Below, one piece after another: positions 54,056 through 63,115 of a DNA stretch of 64,000 bases (positions are counted from its first letter, which is position 1; every line of letters begins with the position of its first letter). The notes below the pieces were generated by a model, which worked only from the letters and a program-made list of their open reading frames with translations, was not told the origin of the DNA and ran no database searches. The DNA is from Improbicoccus pseudotrichonymphae (GTDB taxonomy: Bacteria; Bacillota; Clostridia; Oscillospirales; Acutalibacteraceae), in assembly GCA_036322855.1 (NCBI GenBank), contig AP027924.1:62001-126000 (forward strand), written 5' to 3'. Position numbers and translations under genes: made by a program.

Positions 54056-54601
54056 GTGCTGTTGTCTAGATTGAAGGAGCTTTATAGGAATGAAATAATT
54101 CCTAAACTTTCTGGGAAGTTTGATATTAAGAATTTGATGTCTGTGCCCAAATTGGAAAAGATAATTGTCAGCGTGGGAATAAGCGAGGTGAAAGATAGTA
54201 ATAAGACAATAAGCTCCATTATGGATTATATATCTTTAATAACAAGTCAAAAACCGGTGGTTTGTCTTGCTAAAAAATCGATATCAAATTTTAAGATTAG
54301 AGAAGGTATGAAGATAGGTGTTAAGGTCACATTGAGAAGGGAAAGAATGTACGAGTTTGTTGACAGATTATTTAATCTTGCTCTGCCGCGAGTGCGTGAT
54401 TTTCGCGGGATAGATTCGAAAAGTTTTGATGGTAAGGGGAATTATAATATGGGGATAAAAGAACAACTTGTTTTTCCGGAAGTGGAATATAATAAGATAG
54501 ATAAAATAAGAGGAATGAATATTTGTATAGTAACTACAGCAAAGGAAGATGGCCACGCTAAGGAATTGCTTACGCTTTTGGGCGCTCCTTTTTCCCAGTA
54601 G
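54056..54601 (+). CDS. rplE: 50S ribosomal protein L5
   Basis: 181 residues, GTG start (an out-of-frame ATG lies two bases earlier). RLKELYRNEIIPKL, PKLEKIIVSVGISEVKDSNK, AKKSISNFKIREGMKIGVKV and NYNMGIKEQLVFPEVEYNKI are typical L5. Binds 5S rRNA and touches P-site tRNA. GGAGG precedes the start. Confidence 0.96.
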   Translation: MLLSRLKELYRNEIIPKLSGKFDIKNLMSVPKLEKIIVSVGISEVKDSNKTISSIMDYISLITSQKPVVCLAKKSISNFKIREGMKIGVKVTLRRERMYEFVDRLFNLALPRVRDFRGIDSKSFDGKGNYNMGIKEQLVFPEVEYNKIDKIRGMNICIVTTAKEDGHAKELLTLLGAPFSQ

Positions 54602-54625
54602 TAGTTTTAGTCAGGAGGTGTATTG

Positions 54626-54811
54626 ATGGCAAAATTATCTTTAATCGCACGTCAAAAACGTAAGCCGAAGTATGCAACGCGTGCCTATGCTAGATGTAAT
54701 TTGTGTGGTAGAACGCGGAGTTTCATAAGACAGTTTGGTATTTGTAGAATATGTTTTAGAAATTTAGCGCATAGAGGCGAGATACCCGGGGTAAAGAAAG
54801 CAAGTTGGTAA
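54626..54811 (+). CDS. rpsN: 30S ribosomal protein S14, zinc-binding type
   Basis: 61 residues: AKLSLIARQKRKPKYATRAY, CNLCGRTRSFIRQFGICRIC (two CxxC pairs that bind zinc), then FRNLAHRGEIPGVKKASW. The short C+ form is the vegetative type of Firmicutes. ATG at 54626 follows GGAGG; the TTG three bases before is a less likely start. Confidence 0.97.
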   Translation: MAKLSLIARQKRKPKYATRAYARCNLCGRTRSFIRQFGICRICFRNLAHRGEIPGVKKASW

Positions 54812-54847
54812 AGATTTTTGTTTAAAAAATTTTAAGGGGAGTGTATA

Positions 54848-55246
54848 ATGCAAGTTACGGATTCTATAGCAGATTTGCTTACTCGCATGAGAAATGCATA
54901 TCGTGCCAAGCATTTGAGCGTAGAGATTCCTGCTTCAAAAATGAAACGTGAAGTAATCAGAGTTTTGCTGGAAGAAGGATATATTAACAGATATGTGTTT
55001 TTGGGCGACGGCAAACAGGGAATTATTAAGATTTTTCTTAAATATATCAACGGTAAAATTCCGGCTTTAAAATCTTTAAAAAGAGTTTCCAAACCGGGAT
55101 TGCGGATATATAGCAAGGTTAAAAATTTGCCGGTTGTTATGAATGGATTAGGGATTTCAATTTTAAGTACTCCCAGAGGCGTTATGACGTCTCGAAGAGC
55201 TAAGGAGTATTGTGTCGGCGGAGAGGTATTGGCTTATGTTTGGTAA
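54848..55246 (+). CDS. rpsH: 30S ribosomal protein S8
   Basis: 132 residues: VTDSIADLLTRMRNAYRAKH, EVIRVLLEEGYI, then LGISILSTPRGVMTSRRAKE and GGEVLAYVW, complete S8. Central-domain 16S binder. GGGGAG site upstream. Confidence 0.97.
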   Translation: MQVTDSIADLLTRMRNAYRAKHLSVEIPASKMKREVIRVLLEEGYINRYVFLGDGKQGIIKIFLKYINGKIPALKSLKRVSKPGLRIYSKVKNLPVVMNGLGISILSTPRGVMTSRRAKEYCVGGEVLAYVW

Positions 55247-55270
55247 TTTAGGATAAGGTGGTGAAAAGTT

Positions 55271-55816
55271 GTGTCAAGAATAGGAATGAAACCTATAAGT
55301 ATTCCGGAAGGAGTTAAGGTAGGTTTATCGGATTTTGTTTTGAGAATCGAAGGTCCTAAGGGTGAGTTAAGTCAAAATATACATGAAAATATAAAAGTTG
55401 AAATAAAACCCAATGAGATAATTGTAAGCAGGCCTGATGAAACTAAATTTAATAAATCATTGCACGGGTTAATGCGTTCTCTTATATTTAACATGGTTAA
55501 AGGTGTGACCGAAGGATTTGAAAGGGTTCTTGAAATAAATGGCGTTGGTTACAAAGCTCAAAAGCAGGGTAATAAATTGCTTATGAATTTGGGCTATTCA
55601 CATCAGGTTTTTGTAGAAGAACAGGATGACATAAAGTTAGATGTGTCTGGTAATAAGGTTAAAGTATCTGGTATCGATAAACAAAAAGTTGGTCAGTTCG
55701 CCGCAAATATCAGGTCGAAAAGACCTCCTGAACCATATCAAGGAAAGGGAATTAAATATTTAGAGGAAATTATTAAGAGAAAAGAAGGTAAAGCTGGTAA
55801 ATCTGCGAAAAAATAG
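55271..55816 (+). CDS. rplF: 50S ribosomal protein L6
   Basis: 181 residues, GTG start after AAGGTGGTG. SRIGMKPISIPEGVKV, EGPKGELSQ, GVTEGFERVLEINGVGYKAQ and KRPPEPYQGKGIKYLEE are L6 marks. Two similar domains near the factor-binding site. The usual spacing to rplR. Confidence 0.97.
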   Translation: MSRIGMKPISIPEGVKVGLSDFVLRIEGPKGELSQNIHENIKVEIKPNEIIVSRPDETKFNKSLHGLMRSLIFNMVKGVTEGFERVLEINGVGYKAQKQGNKLLMNLGYSHQVFVEEQDDIKLDVSGNKVKVSGIDKQKVGQFAANIRSKRPPEPYQGKGIKYLEEIIKRKEGKAGKSAKK

Positions 55817-55833
55817 AAGGAGGTGTTTTAAAA

Positions 55834-56187
55834 TTGATTAAAAAGATATTAAGAAACGAAAGAAGAGTTAAGCGCCGCAGAAGAGTTAGGGGAAGAATTT
55901 TTGGCACGATCGGGCGCCCACGCCTGAGTGTTTTTCGTTCTTTGAATCACATTTATGCTCAGATTATAGACGATGAACACGGCAATACGTTAGTTTCTGC
56001 TTCGAGTTTAGAACAAAAGATAGTTCAATCTAAGATGCAGTGCGCCAAAGAAGTTGGAAAGATTTTGGCAGTAAAAGCCCTGGAAAAGAAGATAGATACG
56101 GTGGTTTTTGACAGAAACGGGTATTTGTATCATGGCAAAGTTAAAGAATTAGCCGAAAGTGCCAGGGCGCAAGGTTTAAAATTTTAA
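55834..56187 (+). CDS. rplR: 50S ribosomal protein L18
   Basis: 117 residues, TTG start after GGAGG. RRVKRRRRVRGRIFGTIGRP, RLSVFRSLNHIYAQIIDDEH, then VVFDRNGYLYHGKVKELAES. 5S rRNA binder working with L5. Confidence 0.97.
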   Translation: MIKKILRNERRVKRRRRVRGRIFGTIGRPRLSVFRSLNHIYAQIIDDEHGNTLVSASSLEQKIVQSKMQCAKEVGKILAVKALEKKIDTVVFDRNGYLYHGKVKELAESARAQGLKF

Positions 56188-56215
56188 AATTAATTGATTA
56201 TAACGAGGTGAAAAG

Positions 56216-56728
56216 TTGAAAGATAAGAAAGTAATTTCCATAGAAAGTCAACCGGTTTTAAAAGAACGTTTAGTTACGGTTAATAGGGTGTCTAAAACCG
56301 TGAAAGGCGGGCGTATTTTTAAATTTTCTGCTTTGATTGTGGTCGGTGATGGCAGAGGAACGGTTGGAATAGGATTAGGCAAGGCAAGCGAAATACCTGA
56401 TGCGATACGTAAGGGTATAGAAGACGCCAAGAAAAATGTTGTTAAAGTAAACTTGAAGGGCGGTACTATTCCGCATGAAATTTTAGGCAAATTTGGCGCT
56501 GCTATGGTTTTATTGAAGCCCGCTCCACCCGGTACAGGTGTCCTTGCCGGTGGCTCGGCGAGGGCCGTGCTTGAAGCTGCCGGAATTTCCGATTTGCGTG
56601 CGAAGTCGTTGAGATCTAATAATCCGTGTAACGTTGTCAGGGCAGTTATTTGTGGATTAAAAAATTTGAGTACCGAAGAGCAAGTTTTTCAAAGGCGTTC
56701 CAAGGAAACAGAAGAGTTATTTTTTTAG
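56216..56728 (+). CDS. rpsE: 30S ribosomal protein S5
   Basis: 170 residues, TTG start after GAGGTG. RLVTVNRVSKTVKGGRIFKF, ALIVVGDGRGTVGIGLGKAS, then PAPPGTGVLAGGSARAVLEA. Full length. Affects decoding fidelity. The gene that normally follows, rpmD (L30), is absent: only 86 nt separate rpsE and rplO. Confidence 0.97.
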   Translation: MKDKKVISIESQPVLKERLVTVNRVSKTVKGGRIFKFSALIVVGDGRGTVGIGLGKASEIPDAIRKGIEDAKKNVVKVNLKGGTIPHEILGKFGAAMVLLKPAPPGTGVLAGGSARAVLEAAGISDLRAKSLRSNNPCNVVRAVICGLKNLSTEEQVFQRRSKETEELFF

Positions 56729-56814
56729 TTTATTGATTGACTTTAAGAATCAAATGTAATATCATCTTCGTTTAGAGTTTTGGTGATTCTTTATAAAAAA
56801 GAGGTGATAAATTT

Positions 56815-57255
56815 ATGAAAAATATTGATTTTCAATTGAGTAGCGAAGCAAAAAAGAAAAAACGAAGGATAGGTAGAGGACATGGTTCCGGTTGGGGTAA
56901 GACATCTGGGAAGGGCCATAAAGGTCAAAAGGCTCGTTCGGGCGGAAGAATTCGTTGGGGATTTGAAGGTGGTCAGCTGCCATTGCAACGTCGTTTACCT
57001 AAGCGCGGATTTAACAACAAATTTGCGTTGAAGGTTGTTGCAGTAACTTTGGGTAGTTTAGAAGTTTTTGACGAAAATTCGGTTGTTGATATTTCTGGTT
57101 TGTGCAAGGTGGGTTTGGTTAAACGGAGATTTGATAAAATTAAGATAATCTCCGGCGGAGAGCTAAAAAAGAAGCTCAACGTGAGAGTAAATTCGTTTTC
57201 CTCCACGGCAAGGCAAACCATTGTTTCGCTTGGCGGAACTGCGGAGGTGATGTAG
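56815..57255 (+). CDS. rplO: 50S ribosomal protein L15
   Basis: 146 residues: KKKRRIGRGHGSGWGKTSGK, GGRIRWGFEGGQLPLQRRLP, KRGFNN and the C-terminal SLGGTAEVM. AGAGGTG before the ATG. Late-assembly protein of the large subunit. secY starts 2 nt after its stop, so the two are coupled. Confidence 0.96.
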   Translation: MKNIDFQLSSEAKKKKRRIGRGHGSGWGKTSGKGHKGQKARSGGRIRWGFEGGQLPLQRRLPKRGFNNKFALKVVAVTLGSLEVFDENSVVDISGLCKVGLVKRRFDKIKIISGGELKKKLNVRVNSFSSTARQTIVSLGGTAEVM

Positions 57256-57257
57256 AA

Positions 57258-58586
57258 ATGATTTCTACTTTGAAAAAAACTTGGAAATCTGGAAACTTAA
57301 AAGATAAGTTGCTTTTTACAATTTTAATAATGATTGTGTTTAGAATAGGCTCGATAATACCTATACCGTTTTTGGATCCTCATGCTTTAAAAATGTTTGT
57401 GAGTAACATGTCTGGTGTGGGAGCTTTGATGTCCTACCTTGATGCATTGTCCGGTGGTGCTTTTGCTCATGCCACGTTATTTGCGATGTCAATTCAGCCA
57501 TATATTAATGCACAAATAATGATGCAGTTGCTGACGTATTCAATTCCTTTTCTTGAAGCTATACAGCGCGAAGGGGAGGAGGGTCATAGGCGTATTATGG
57601 CAATTACTCGTGGTTTAACTGTTGTTATAAGTATTATGCAAGGTTTTGGCTATTATTCGTTATTAAGAAGTCGTGGCACAGCTGGTGTGAGTATAATAAA
57701 GTATACTCAGGGTTTTGAGGGCGTTTTTACGATGTTGGTTATTGTTTCTGTATTTACCGCCGGTTCGGCGCTGATGATGTGGTTAGGAGAACAGATTAAT
57801 GAAAAAGGGATAGGCAACGGGGTTTCTATAATGATGTTTGCCGGTATTGTTTCGAGAATGCCATCGCTCGTTACACAGTTAGGGGCTTATTTGTACTTTG
57901 CGATAACACAACCTGCCGAATACTGGAAGTTTTACATATTCGTTGCTGTGTTTATTTTGACTTTTTTGGGCATGATGTGGTTGATTGTTTTTACAAACGA
58001 TGCAGAACGCAGAATACCAATTCAGTACGCCAAAAGAGTTGTCGGGCGAAAAATGTTTGGAAGCGAAAACAGTTATTTGCCTTTTAAGATTGGTTTAGCC
58101 GGTGTTATGCCGGTTGTGTTTGCAAGCACAATTTTAGGTGTTCCTACCATTGTAAGTCTTTTTCTCAATCCTTCTGGCTTTTTCAAAAAAGTTTTGGGAT
58201 TATTTTCGATGGATAGCTGGTTCTACACTGTTGTGTTTTTCTTTTTGATTATATTTTTTGCATATTTTTACGTTTCTATAACATATAATCCAATTGAAAT
58301 TTCAAATAATTTGAGGCAAAGCGGAGGCGCAATACCTGGTTTGAGGCCGGGAAGGACGACTACGCTGTATCTAACGAAAGTTCTTAATTATGTAATTTTT
58401 ACCGGGGCTTTATTTTTAGCATTTATATCTATTTTCCCGATATTTTTTATAAGTTTTCCGGAGTTAAGAAATTTGTCCATAAGCGGCACCTCAATAGTAA
58501 TATTGGTTGGTACTGCTTTGGAAACGATTAAGATTTTGGAATCTCAAACTGCGATGAAACAGCATAAAGGATTTTTAGATGCTTAA
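57258..58586 (+). CDS. secY: protein translocase subunit SecY
   Basis: 442 residues with ten membrane helices: RIGSIIPIPFLDPHAL, SIQPYINAQIMMQLLTYSIP (plug/lateral gate region), GEQINEKGIGNGVSIMMFAG, IPIQYAKRVVGRKMFG, and the C-terminal GTALETIKILESQ. Core of the Sec channel that would export the signal-peptide proteins of the variable family. Standard length. Confidence 0.97.
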   Translation: MISTLKKTWKSGNLKDKLLFTILIMIVFRIGSIIPIPFLDPHALKMFVSNMSGVGALMSYLDALSGGAFAHATLFAMSIQPYINAQIMMQLLTYSIPFLEAIQREGEEGHRRIMAITRGLTVVISIMQGFGYYSLLRSRGTAGVSIIKYTQGFEGVFTMLVIVSVFTAGSALMMWLGEQINEKGIGNGVSIMMFAGIVSRMPSLVTQLGAYLYFAITQPAEYWKFYIFVAVFILTFLGMMWLIVFTNDAERRIPIQYAKRVVGRKMFGSENSYLPFKIGLAGVMPVVFASTILGVPTIVSLFLNPSGFFKKVLGLFSMDSWFYTVVFFFLIIFFAYFYVSITYNPIEISNNLRQSGGAIPGLRPGRTTTLYLTKVLNYVIFTGALFLAFISIFPIFFISFPELRNLSISGTSIVILVGTALETIKILESQTAMKQHKGFLDA

Positions 58587-58634
58587 TAAATAGTATGATA
58601 TAAATATTATATTAGGAGGAGTTAACAGGTCTGT

Positions 58635-59279
58635 ATGATAATTATTTTTCTTGGTCCCCCCGGTGCCGGCAAAGGTACACACGCTGCGATTCTTAGAGCT
58701 AAGTTAAGTATTCCGTTGGTGTGTGCCGGAGATATAATAAGAGAAACGATTAGGAACAAGTTAAAATTTGCCGATGAACTTAAAAAATTTACAGAAAAGG
58801 GTTTGTTGGTTCCGGATGAGTTAGTAATAAATATAATAAAAAACAGAATTTTGTCCGATGATTGTAAAAATGGATTTATTTTAGATGGGTTCCCTCGAAC
58901 GTTAGTTCAGGCTTTGGCGCTAGAGGAGATAAAGATCAAAGCGGATTTTGTAATAAACGTTGAAACTTCTGATGAAGTTATATGTAGTAGAATATTGGGC
59001 AGGCGTGTATGTTCATCATGTGGGGCTGTTTATAATGTTTTCACGGAAATGAAACCTAGAGTTGAAGATATTTGCGATGTATGTGGGAAAGATTTAATAA
59101 AAAGAAAAGATGACGTTTCTTCAGATGTTGTGATGAAACGTTTACAAGTATATCAGGAAGAAACTTCTCCTCTTGTGGATTATTACAAAAATATGGGTAA
59201 AATTTTGACAGTTGATGGCGCAGAACCGTTGAATGAGATCTCGGAAAAAATTTTAAAGGTAATAAATGGCGATAAATAA
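58635..59279 (+). CDS. adk: adenylate kinase
   Basis: 214 residues: P-loop LGPPGAGKGTHA, FILDGFPRT, and the lid with four cysteines (CSSCGAVYN and CDVCGKDL) that bind zinc, typical of Gram-positive long-form Adk. It makes 2 ADP from ATP and AMP. In an organism that may import ATP it also balances the nucleotide pool. AGGAGG lies upstream. Overlaps map by one base (TAATG). Confidence 0.97.
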   Translation: MIIIFLGPPGAGKGTHAAILRAKLSIPLVCAGDIIRETIRNKLKFADELKKFTEKGLLVPDELVINIIKNRILSDDCKNGFILDGFPRTLVQALALEEIKIKADFVINVETSDEVICSRILGRRVCSSCGAVYNVFTEMKPRVEDICDVCGKDLIKRKDDVSSDVVMKRLQVYQEETSPLVDYYKNMGKILTVDGAEPLNEISEKILKVINGDK

Positions 59280-60037
59280 TGATTGATTTAAAAAACTCCG
59301 AAGAAATAAAAATAATGCGACAAGCTGGAAGAATTTCTGCTCTTGCCTTGCGTGCTGTCGGAGAAGCTATTAGGCCTGGTATTTCCACAATGGAGTTAGA
59401 TATAATTGCCAAAGAATTTATAAAAAAAAGCAATGGTGTACCTTCTTTTTTAAATTTTTTGGATTATCCTGCCACTACTTGTATTTCAATAAACGAAGAG
59501 ATAGTTCATGGAATTCCTGATAAGAATAAAATTTTAAAAGAAGGAGATATCGTGAGTGTGGATGTTGGCGCCTGCTACAAAGGGTACCACGGCGATAATG
59601 CTCGTACATTTCCGTGTGGTGTGATAAGTGAAGAGGCTAGCCGATTGCTTAAAATCACCGAAGATAGTTTATATTTTGCCATAGATTTCATCAGCAAAAA
59701 TAAAGATATCACCACCGGAGATTTGGGATTTGCGGTGCAAAATTTTATAGAATCTAATGATGGTTATGGAGTTGTCAAAAATTATACAGGGCACGGTATC
59801 GGTAGAAGTATTCACGAAACACCGAGAATACCGAATTATGGGAACCCTGGTGAAGGTGTTAATATTGTCAGCGGTATGACCATAGCGGTAGAACCTATGG
59901 TCACCATAGGGTCTCCGGATTACAAAGTTCTTGATGATAAATGGACGGTCGTTACATTGAGCGGTAATCTTTCCGCTCACTTTGAACACACAATCGCCGT
60001 TACAGACAGCGGTGTGGAAATTTTAACTTTGGAGTAA
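59279..60037 (+). CDS. map: methionine aminopeptidase type I
   Basis: 252 residues with metal ligands in SVDVGACYKGYHGDNART (two Asp), GHGIGRSIHE (His), AVEPMVTI (Glu) and FEHTIAVT (Glu). Removes the first methionine of new proteins. Start codon overlaps the adk stop. No N-terminal SH3-like extension. Followed by a 100-nt gap and infA. Confidence 0.97.
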   Translation: MIDLKNSEEIKIMRQAGRISALALRAVGEAIRPGISTMELDIIAKEFIKKSNGVPSFLNFLDYPATTCISINEEIVHGIPDKNKILKEGDIVSVDVGACYKGYHGDNARTFPCGVISEEASRLLKITEDSLYFAIDFISKNKDITTGDLGFAVQNFIESNDGYGVVKNYTGHGIGRSIHETPRIPNYGNPGEGVNIVSGMTIAVEPMVTIGSPDYKVLDDKWTVVTLSGNLSAHFEHTIAVTDSGVEILTLE

Positions 60038-60137
60038 TTTCTAAAAATTTGACTAATAAAATTTTATGTGAATAATAAATTTATGTGAGAAAGTTTTAGT
60101 TTTTTATAAATAAAGAATAATGATAATGGGTGTTTCT

Positions 60138-60377
60138 ATGGCAAAAGATAATTTGATCGAAATGGAAGGAAAAGTTGTTAAAATTTTACCTAATGCATGC
60201 TTTGAGGTTGAATTACTTTTGAATGGCAGTGAAGAAAAGAGAGTGGTTTTATGTACTTTATCCGGAAAATTAAGAATGAATAATATTAGGGTGCTGCTTG
60301 GTGATTCGGTGAAAGTGGAGGTTTCTACTTATGGTTTAACAAGAGGAAGGATTATATGGCGTTCTAAAAATAAGTAG
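60138..60377 (+). CDS. infA: translation initiation factor IF-1
   Basis: About 79 residues from the ATG at 60138: MAKDNLIEMEGKVVKILPNA, then SGKLRMNNIRVLLGDSVKVE and YGLTRGRIIWR, the OB fold of IF-1. It is slightly longer than usual because of LLNGSEEKRVVLC in place of the shorter ENGHKVLAHI. The in-frame ATG codons at 60120 and 60126 are less likely starts. Confidence 0.94.
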   Translation: MAKDNLIEMEGKVVKILPNACFEVELLLNGSEEKRVVLCTLSGKLRMNNIRVLLGDSVKVEVSTYGLTRGRIIWRSKNK

Positions 60378-60415
60378 GTTTTTTTAAAAAATTTGTATTT
60401 TGTGGTTAAATAGTA

Positions 60416-60444
60416 TTGACACATGGTTTATTTAGTTGTAGACT
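60416..60444 (+). promoter_or_regulatory. candidate internal promoter before rpmJ
   Basis: TTGACA 60416-60421 and TAGACT 60439-60444, spacer 17 nt. It could drive rpmJ-rpsM-rpsK-rpsD-rpoA-rplQ independently. Confidence 0.5.
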
Positions 60445-60478
60445 TCAGCGGTATTGATTTTTTGATTTGGTGGTTCTT

Positions 60479-60592
60479 ATGAAAGTTAGGCCTTCTGTTA
60501 AGAAGATTTGTAATAAGTGCAAAATAATTAAAAGAAAAGGCGTAATAAGAGTAATTTGCGAGAACGCAAAACATAAACAAAGGCAAGGCTAA
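60479..60592 (+). CDS. rpmJ: 50S ribosomal protein L36
   Basis: 37 residues: MKVRPSVKKICNKCKIIKRK, then VIRVICENAKHKQRQG. Three Cys and one His (C-x2-C, C, H) form the zinc site of the C+ type. It lies in its normal place between infA and rpsM. Ribosome site is weak (TTTGGTGG). Confidence 0.96.
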   Translation: MKVRPSVKKICNKCKIIKRKGVIRVICENAKHKQRQG

Positions 60593-60620
60593 ATCTTATT
60601 TTACGGAGTTGATGGAGTTT

Positions 60621-60998
60621 ATGGCGCGAATTTCAGGTATAGATTTGCCCGAACATAAGCGTGTTGAAATTGGTTTGACATATATATATGGCGTGGGATT
60701 GACTTTATCTTCAAAGATATTGAAAAGTGTCGGTATAGATAGCAATATGCGGGTGAAGAATTTGACCGAAGAGGATATTGCTAGAATTAGAGAATATATA
60801 GACAAAAACTGTAAAGTAGAGGGTGATTTACGCAGGGAAATTGCTCTTAATATAAAACGGTTGTCAGAAATTAAGTCTTATAGAGGTCTTAGACATAAAA
60901 AAAGTCTACCGGTGAGAGGTCAGCGTACCAAAACAAACGCCAGAACACGAAAAGGGCCTAGGAAGACGATGGCGAATAAAAAAAAGGAAAAAAAGTAG
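60621..60998 (+). CDS. rpsM: 30S ribosomal protein S13
   Basis: 125 residues from ATG at 60621 (MARISGIDLPEHKRVEIGLT); GGAG lies eight bases before. YIYGVGLTLSSKILKSVGID, YRGLRHKKSLPVRGQRTKTN and NARTRKGPRKT complete S13, which contacts P-site tRNA and the large subunit. Confidence 0.97.
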   Translation: MARISGIDLPEHKRVEIGLTYIYGVGLTLSSKILKSVGIDSNMRVKNLTEEDIARIREYIDKNCKVEGDLRREIALNIKRLSEIKSYRGLRHKKSLPVRGQRTKTNARTRKGPRKTMANKKKEKK

Positions 60999-61032
60999 TT
61001 TCATAATAAATAATATATAGGAGTTTAGGTGT

Positions 61033-61431
61033 ATGTCCGGAAAATTTAAACAAAAACGTCAAAATTCTAAGAAAGACCGAAGATGTGCGGATAAGGGCTT
61101 AGCTTTCATACAGGCTACCTTTAACAATACAATAGTTACTGTTACTGATTGTGGTGGAAATGCAGTTTCTTGGTCGAGCGCTGGTTCTTTAGGTTTTAAA
61201 GGTTCGAAAAAATCGACTCCCTTTGCTGCTCAGTTAATAGCAGAGAATGCGGCGAAAAAGGCTTATGATTGTGGCATGAGATCCGTTGAAGTTTTTGTTA
61301 AGGGTCCTGGTTCCGGAAGGGAAGCTGCCATAAGAGCTCTTCAAACGACGGGTTTGGAAGTAAAAATGATAAAAGACGCGACACCGATTCCGCATAATGG
61401 TTGTCGTCCTTCGAAGCGTCGTAGAGTTTAG
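61033..61431 (+). CDS. rpsK: 30S ribosomal protein S11
   Basis: 132 residues: GLAFIQATFNNTIVTVTDCG, SAGSLGFKGSKKSTPFAAQL, GPGSGREAAIRALQ and NGCRPSKRRRV. Forms part of the E-site platform. Normal place and spacing. Confidence 0.97.
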   Translation: MSGKFKQKRQNSKKDRRCADKGLAFIQATFNNTIVTVTDCGGNAVSWSSAGSLGFKGSKKSTPFAAQLIAENAAKKAYDCGMRSVEVFVKGPGSGREAAIRALQTTGLEVKMIKDATPIPHNGCRPSKRRRV

Positions 61432-61460
61432 TAAAATATTAAAAGAGGTGTGGAAACATA

Positions 61461-62093
61461 TTGGCCAGATATTTGGGTTCATCGTGCAGATTATGTAGAG
61501 CAGAAGAAGAGAAGTTATTTCTGAAAGGTTCAAGGTGTTATTCGACTAAGTGCAGTATGACTAGGCGCTCGGGTTTGCCGGGTCAACATGGTCAGAATAG
61601 AAGGAAGGTTTCGGAATATGCACGTCAGTTAAGAGCAAAGCAAAAGGCGAGACGTTATTATGGTGTTTTAGAAAAACAATTTAGGCACTATTATGATTTA
61701 GCATTAAAATTTAAAGAAGGCAAAACCGGAGAGAATATGCTTTCGATGCTGGAGTCCCGCCTTGATAGTGTTGTTTATCAATTACATTGGGGACAATCAA
61801 AAGCTCACGCAAGGCAACTTGTGTTGCATGGACATTTTTTGATAAATGAGAAAAGAATAAATATACCTTCTTATTTGGTTCAGATAGGAGATATTGTTTC
61901 GTTGTCTGAAAAAGGAAAAAAATCCGAACCACTACGTAATTTAATTTCATCTAATTTGTCGCAAAAACCTCCTAAGTGGATTGAATTTTGCGACGGAGAA
62001 CATTTTAAAGCAAAGAAGATTTTTAAGCCGCAAATGGAAGATATAGGTTTGGAATTTGATGAGACTTTAATAGTAGAACTCTTTTCTAAATAG
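61461..62093 (+). CDS. rpsD: 30S ribosomal protein S4
   Basis: 210 residues, TTG start after AGAGGTG. CRLCRAEEEKLFLKGSRCYS, then CSMTRRSGLPGQHGQNRRKV (zinc-type cysteines CxxC...C...C kept), YYGVLEKQFRHYYDLA, and the S4 RNA-binding domain MLESRLDSVVYQLHWGQSKA. Primary 16S binder. In Bacilli S4 is encoded elsewhere; its place before rpoA is the clostridial arrangement. Confidence 0.97.
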   Translation: MARYLGSSCRLCRAEEEKLFLKGSRCYSTKCSMTRRSGLPGQHGQNRRKVSEYARQLRAKQKARRYYGVLEKQFRHYYDLALKFKEGKTGENMLSMLESRLDSVVYQLHWGQSKAHARQLVLHGHFLINEKRINIPSYLVQIGDIVSLSEKGKKSEPLRNLISSNLSQKPPKWIEFCDGEHFKAKKIFKPQMEDIGLEFDETLIVELFSK

Positions 62094-62120
62094 TAAGTTT
62101 GTTTTTATCGGGAGGATTTA

Positions 62121-63095
62121 ATGTCAGGGGAAATGCCTAAAATAAAAGTATTGGAAGAATCTGAAAATGGCGAATTCGCAAAATTGGAAATCGAACCGCT
62201 CGCAAGGGGTTTTGGTAACAGTTTGGGAAATAGTTTGAGGCGTGTTTTGTTGTCGGTTTTGCCAGGGGTGGCGCCGTATTCTGTCAAAATAAACGGTGTA
62301 ATGCATGAATTTTCTACAGTTCCGGGTGTCAAAGAAGATGTAACTGATTTGATATTAAACATAAAGGGTATAATCGCCAAATTTGAAGGTGTGGATAAAA
62401 AAACGGTTTTGTTGAAAGTTAATGGTCCAACAAATGTTACTGCCGGGATGATTGAGCAAGACGCGGAATTTGAGATTATTAATAAAGATTTGCACATCGC
62501 AACTTTGGATGAAGGTCATAGTTTAGATATGGAGTTAACTTTTAATTCCGGCGTTGGTTATGTTTCGGCAGAACAAAATCGTTCTTTTGCCAGAGATTTT
62601 GGTTTGGGAACCATCGCTGTAGATTCTATTTACACTCCGGTTAAAAAAGTTAATATATATGTTAGTAACACAAGAGTTGGCAGATTTATCGATTTTGATA
62701 AATTGACGATTGAAATATGGACCAATGAAGTTTTGAGTGCGAAAGAAGCCGTAAGTCTAGCTGCTTTGAAACTGATTAAGCATTATGAACTTTTTTCTTC
62801 TTTGTCAGATTTGTCGCCTGAAATTTCTGAAGTTTTACAAATCGATATTCCGAAAGAGGATATCGAAGATAAAAGCATAGACGACATGGGATTATCGGTT
62901 AGAACGCATAATTCACTCAGACGTGCCGGCATTCAAACTCTAAGGGAAATTATTGCTATGCCAATTGGGGGGATATCAAAAATAAGAAATTTGGGTAAGA
63001 AGTCTTTTGATGAGCTTATGTTTAAATTACAAGAGTATGGTTATGATCTTCCTACAGATTCTTCACTTACTCCATTTCTTTCCATTAAAAATTAA
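62121..63095 (+). CDS. rpoA: RNA polymerase alpha subunit
   Basis: 324 residues. NTD with LEPLARGFGNSLGNSLRRVL pattern (here EIEPLARGFGNSLGNSLRRV) and VRGVMHEFSTVPGVKEDV-like region; CTD with LSVRTHNSLRRAGIQTLREI and LGKKSFDELMFKLQEYG, the UP-element binding helices. Dimerises to start polymerase assembly. GGGAGG site upstream. Complete. Confidence 0.97.
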   Translation: MSGEMPKIKVLEESENGEFAKLEIEPLARGFGNSLGNSLRRVLLSVLPGVAPYSVKINGVMHEFSTVPGVKEDVTDLILNIKGIIAKFEGVDKKTVLLKVNGPTNVTAGMIEQDAEFEIINKDLHIATLDEGHSLDMELTFNSGVGYVSAEQNRSFARDFGLGTIAVDSIYTPVKKVNIYVSNTRVGRFIDFDKLTIEIWTNEVLSAKEAVSLAALKLIKHYELFSSLSDLSPEISEVLQIDIPKEDIEDKSIDDMGLSVRTHNSLRRAGIQTLREIIAMPIGGISKIRNLGKKSFDELMFKLQEYGYDLPTDSSLTPFLSIKN

Positions 63096-63115
63096 TTTTA
63101 AAAGAGGTGTAAAAA

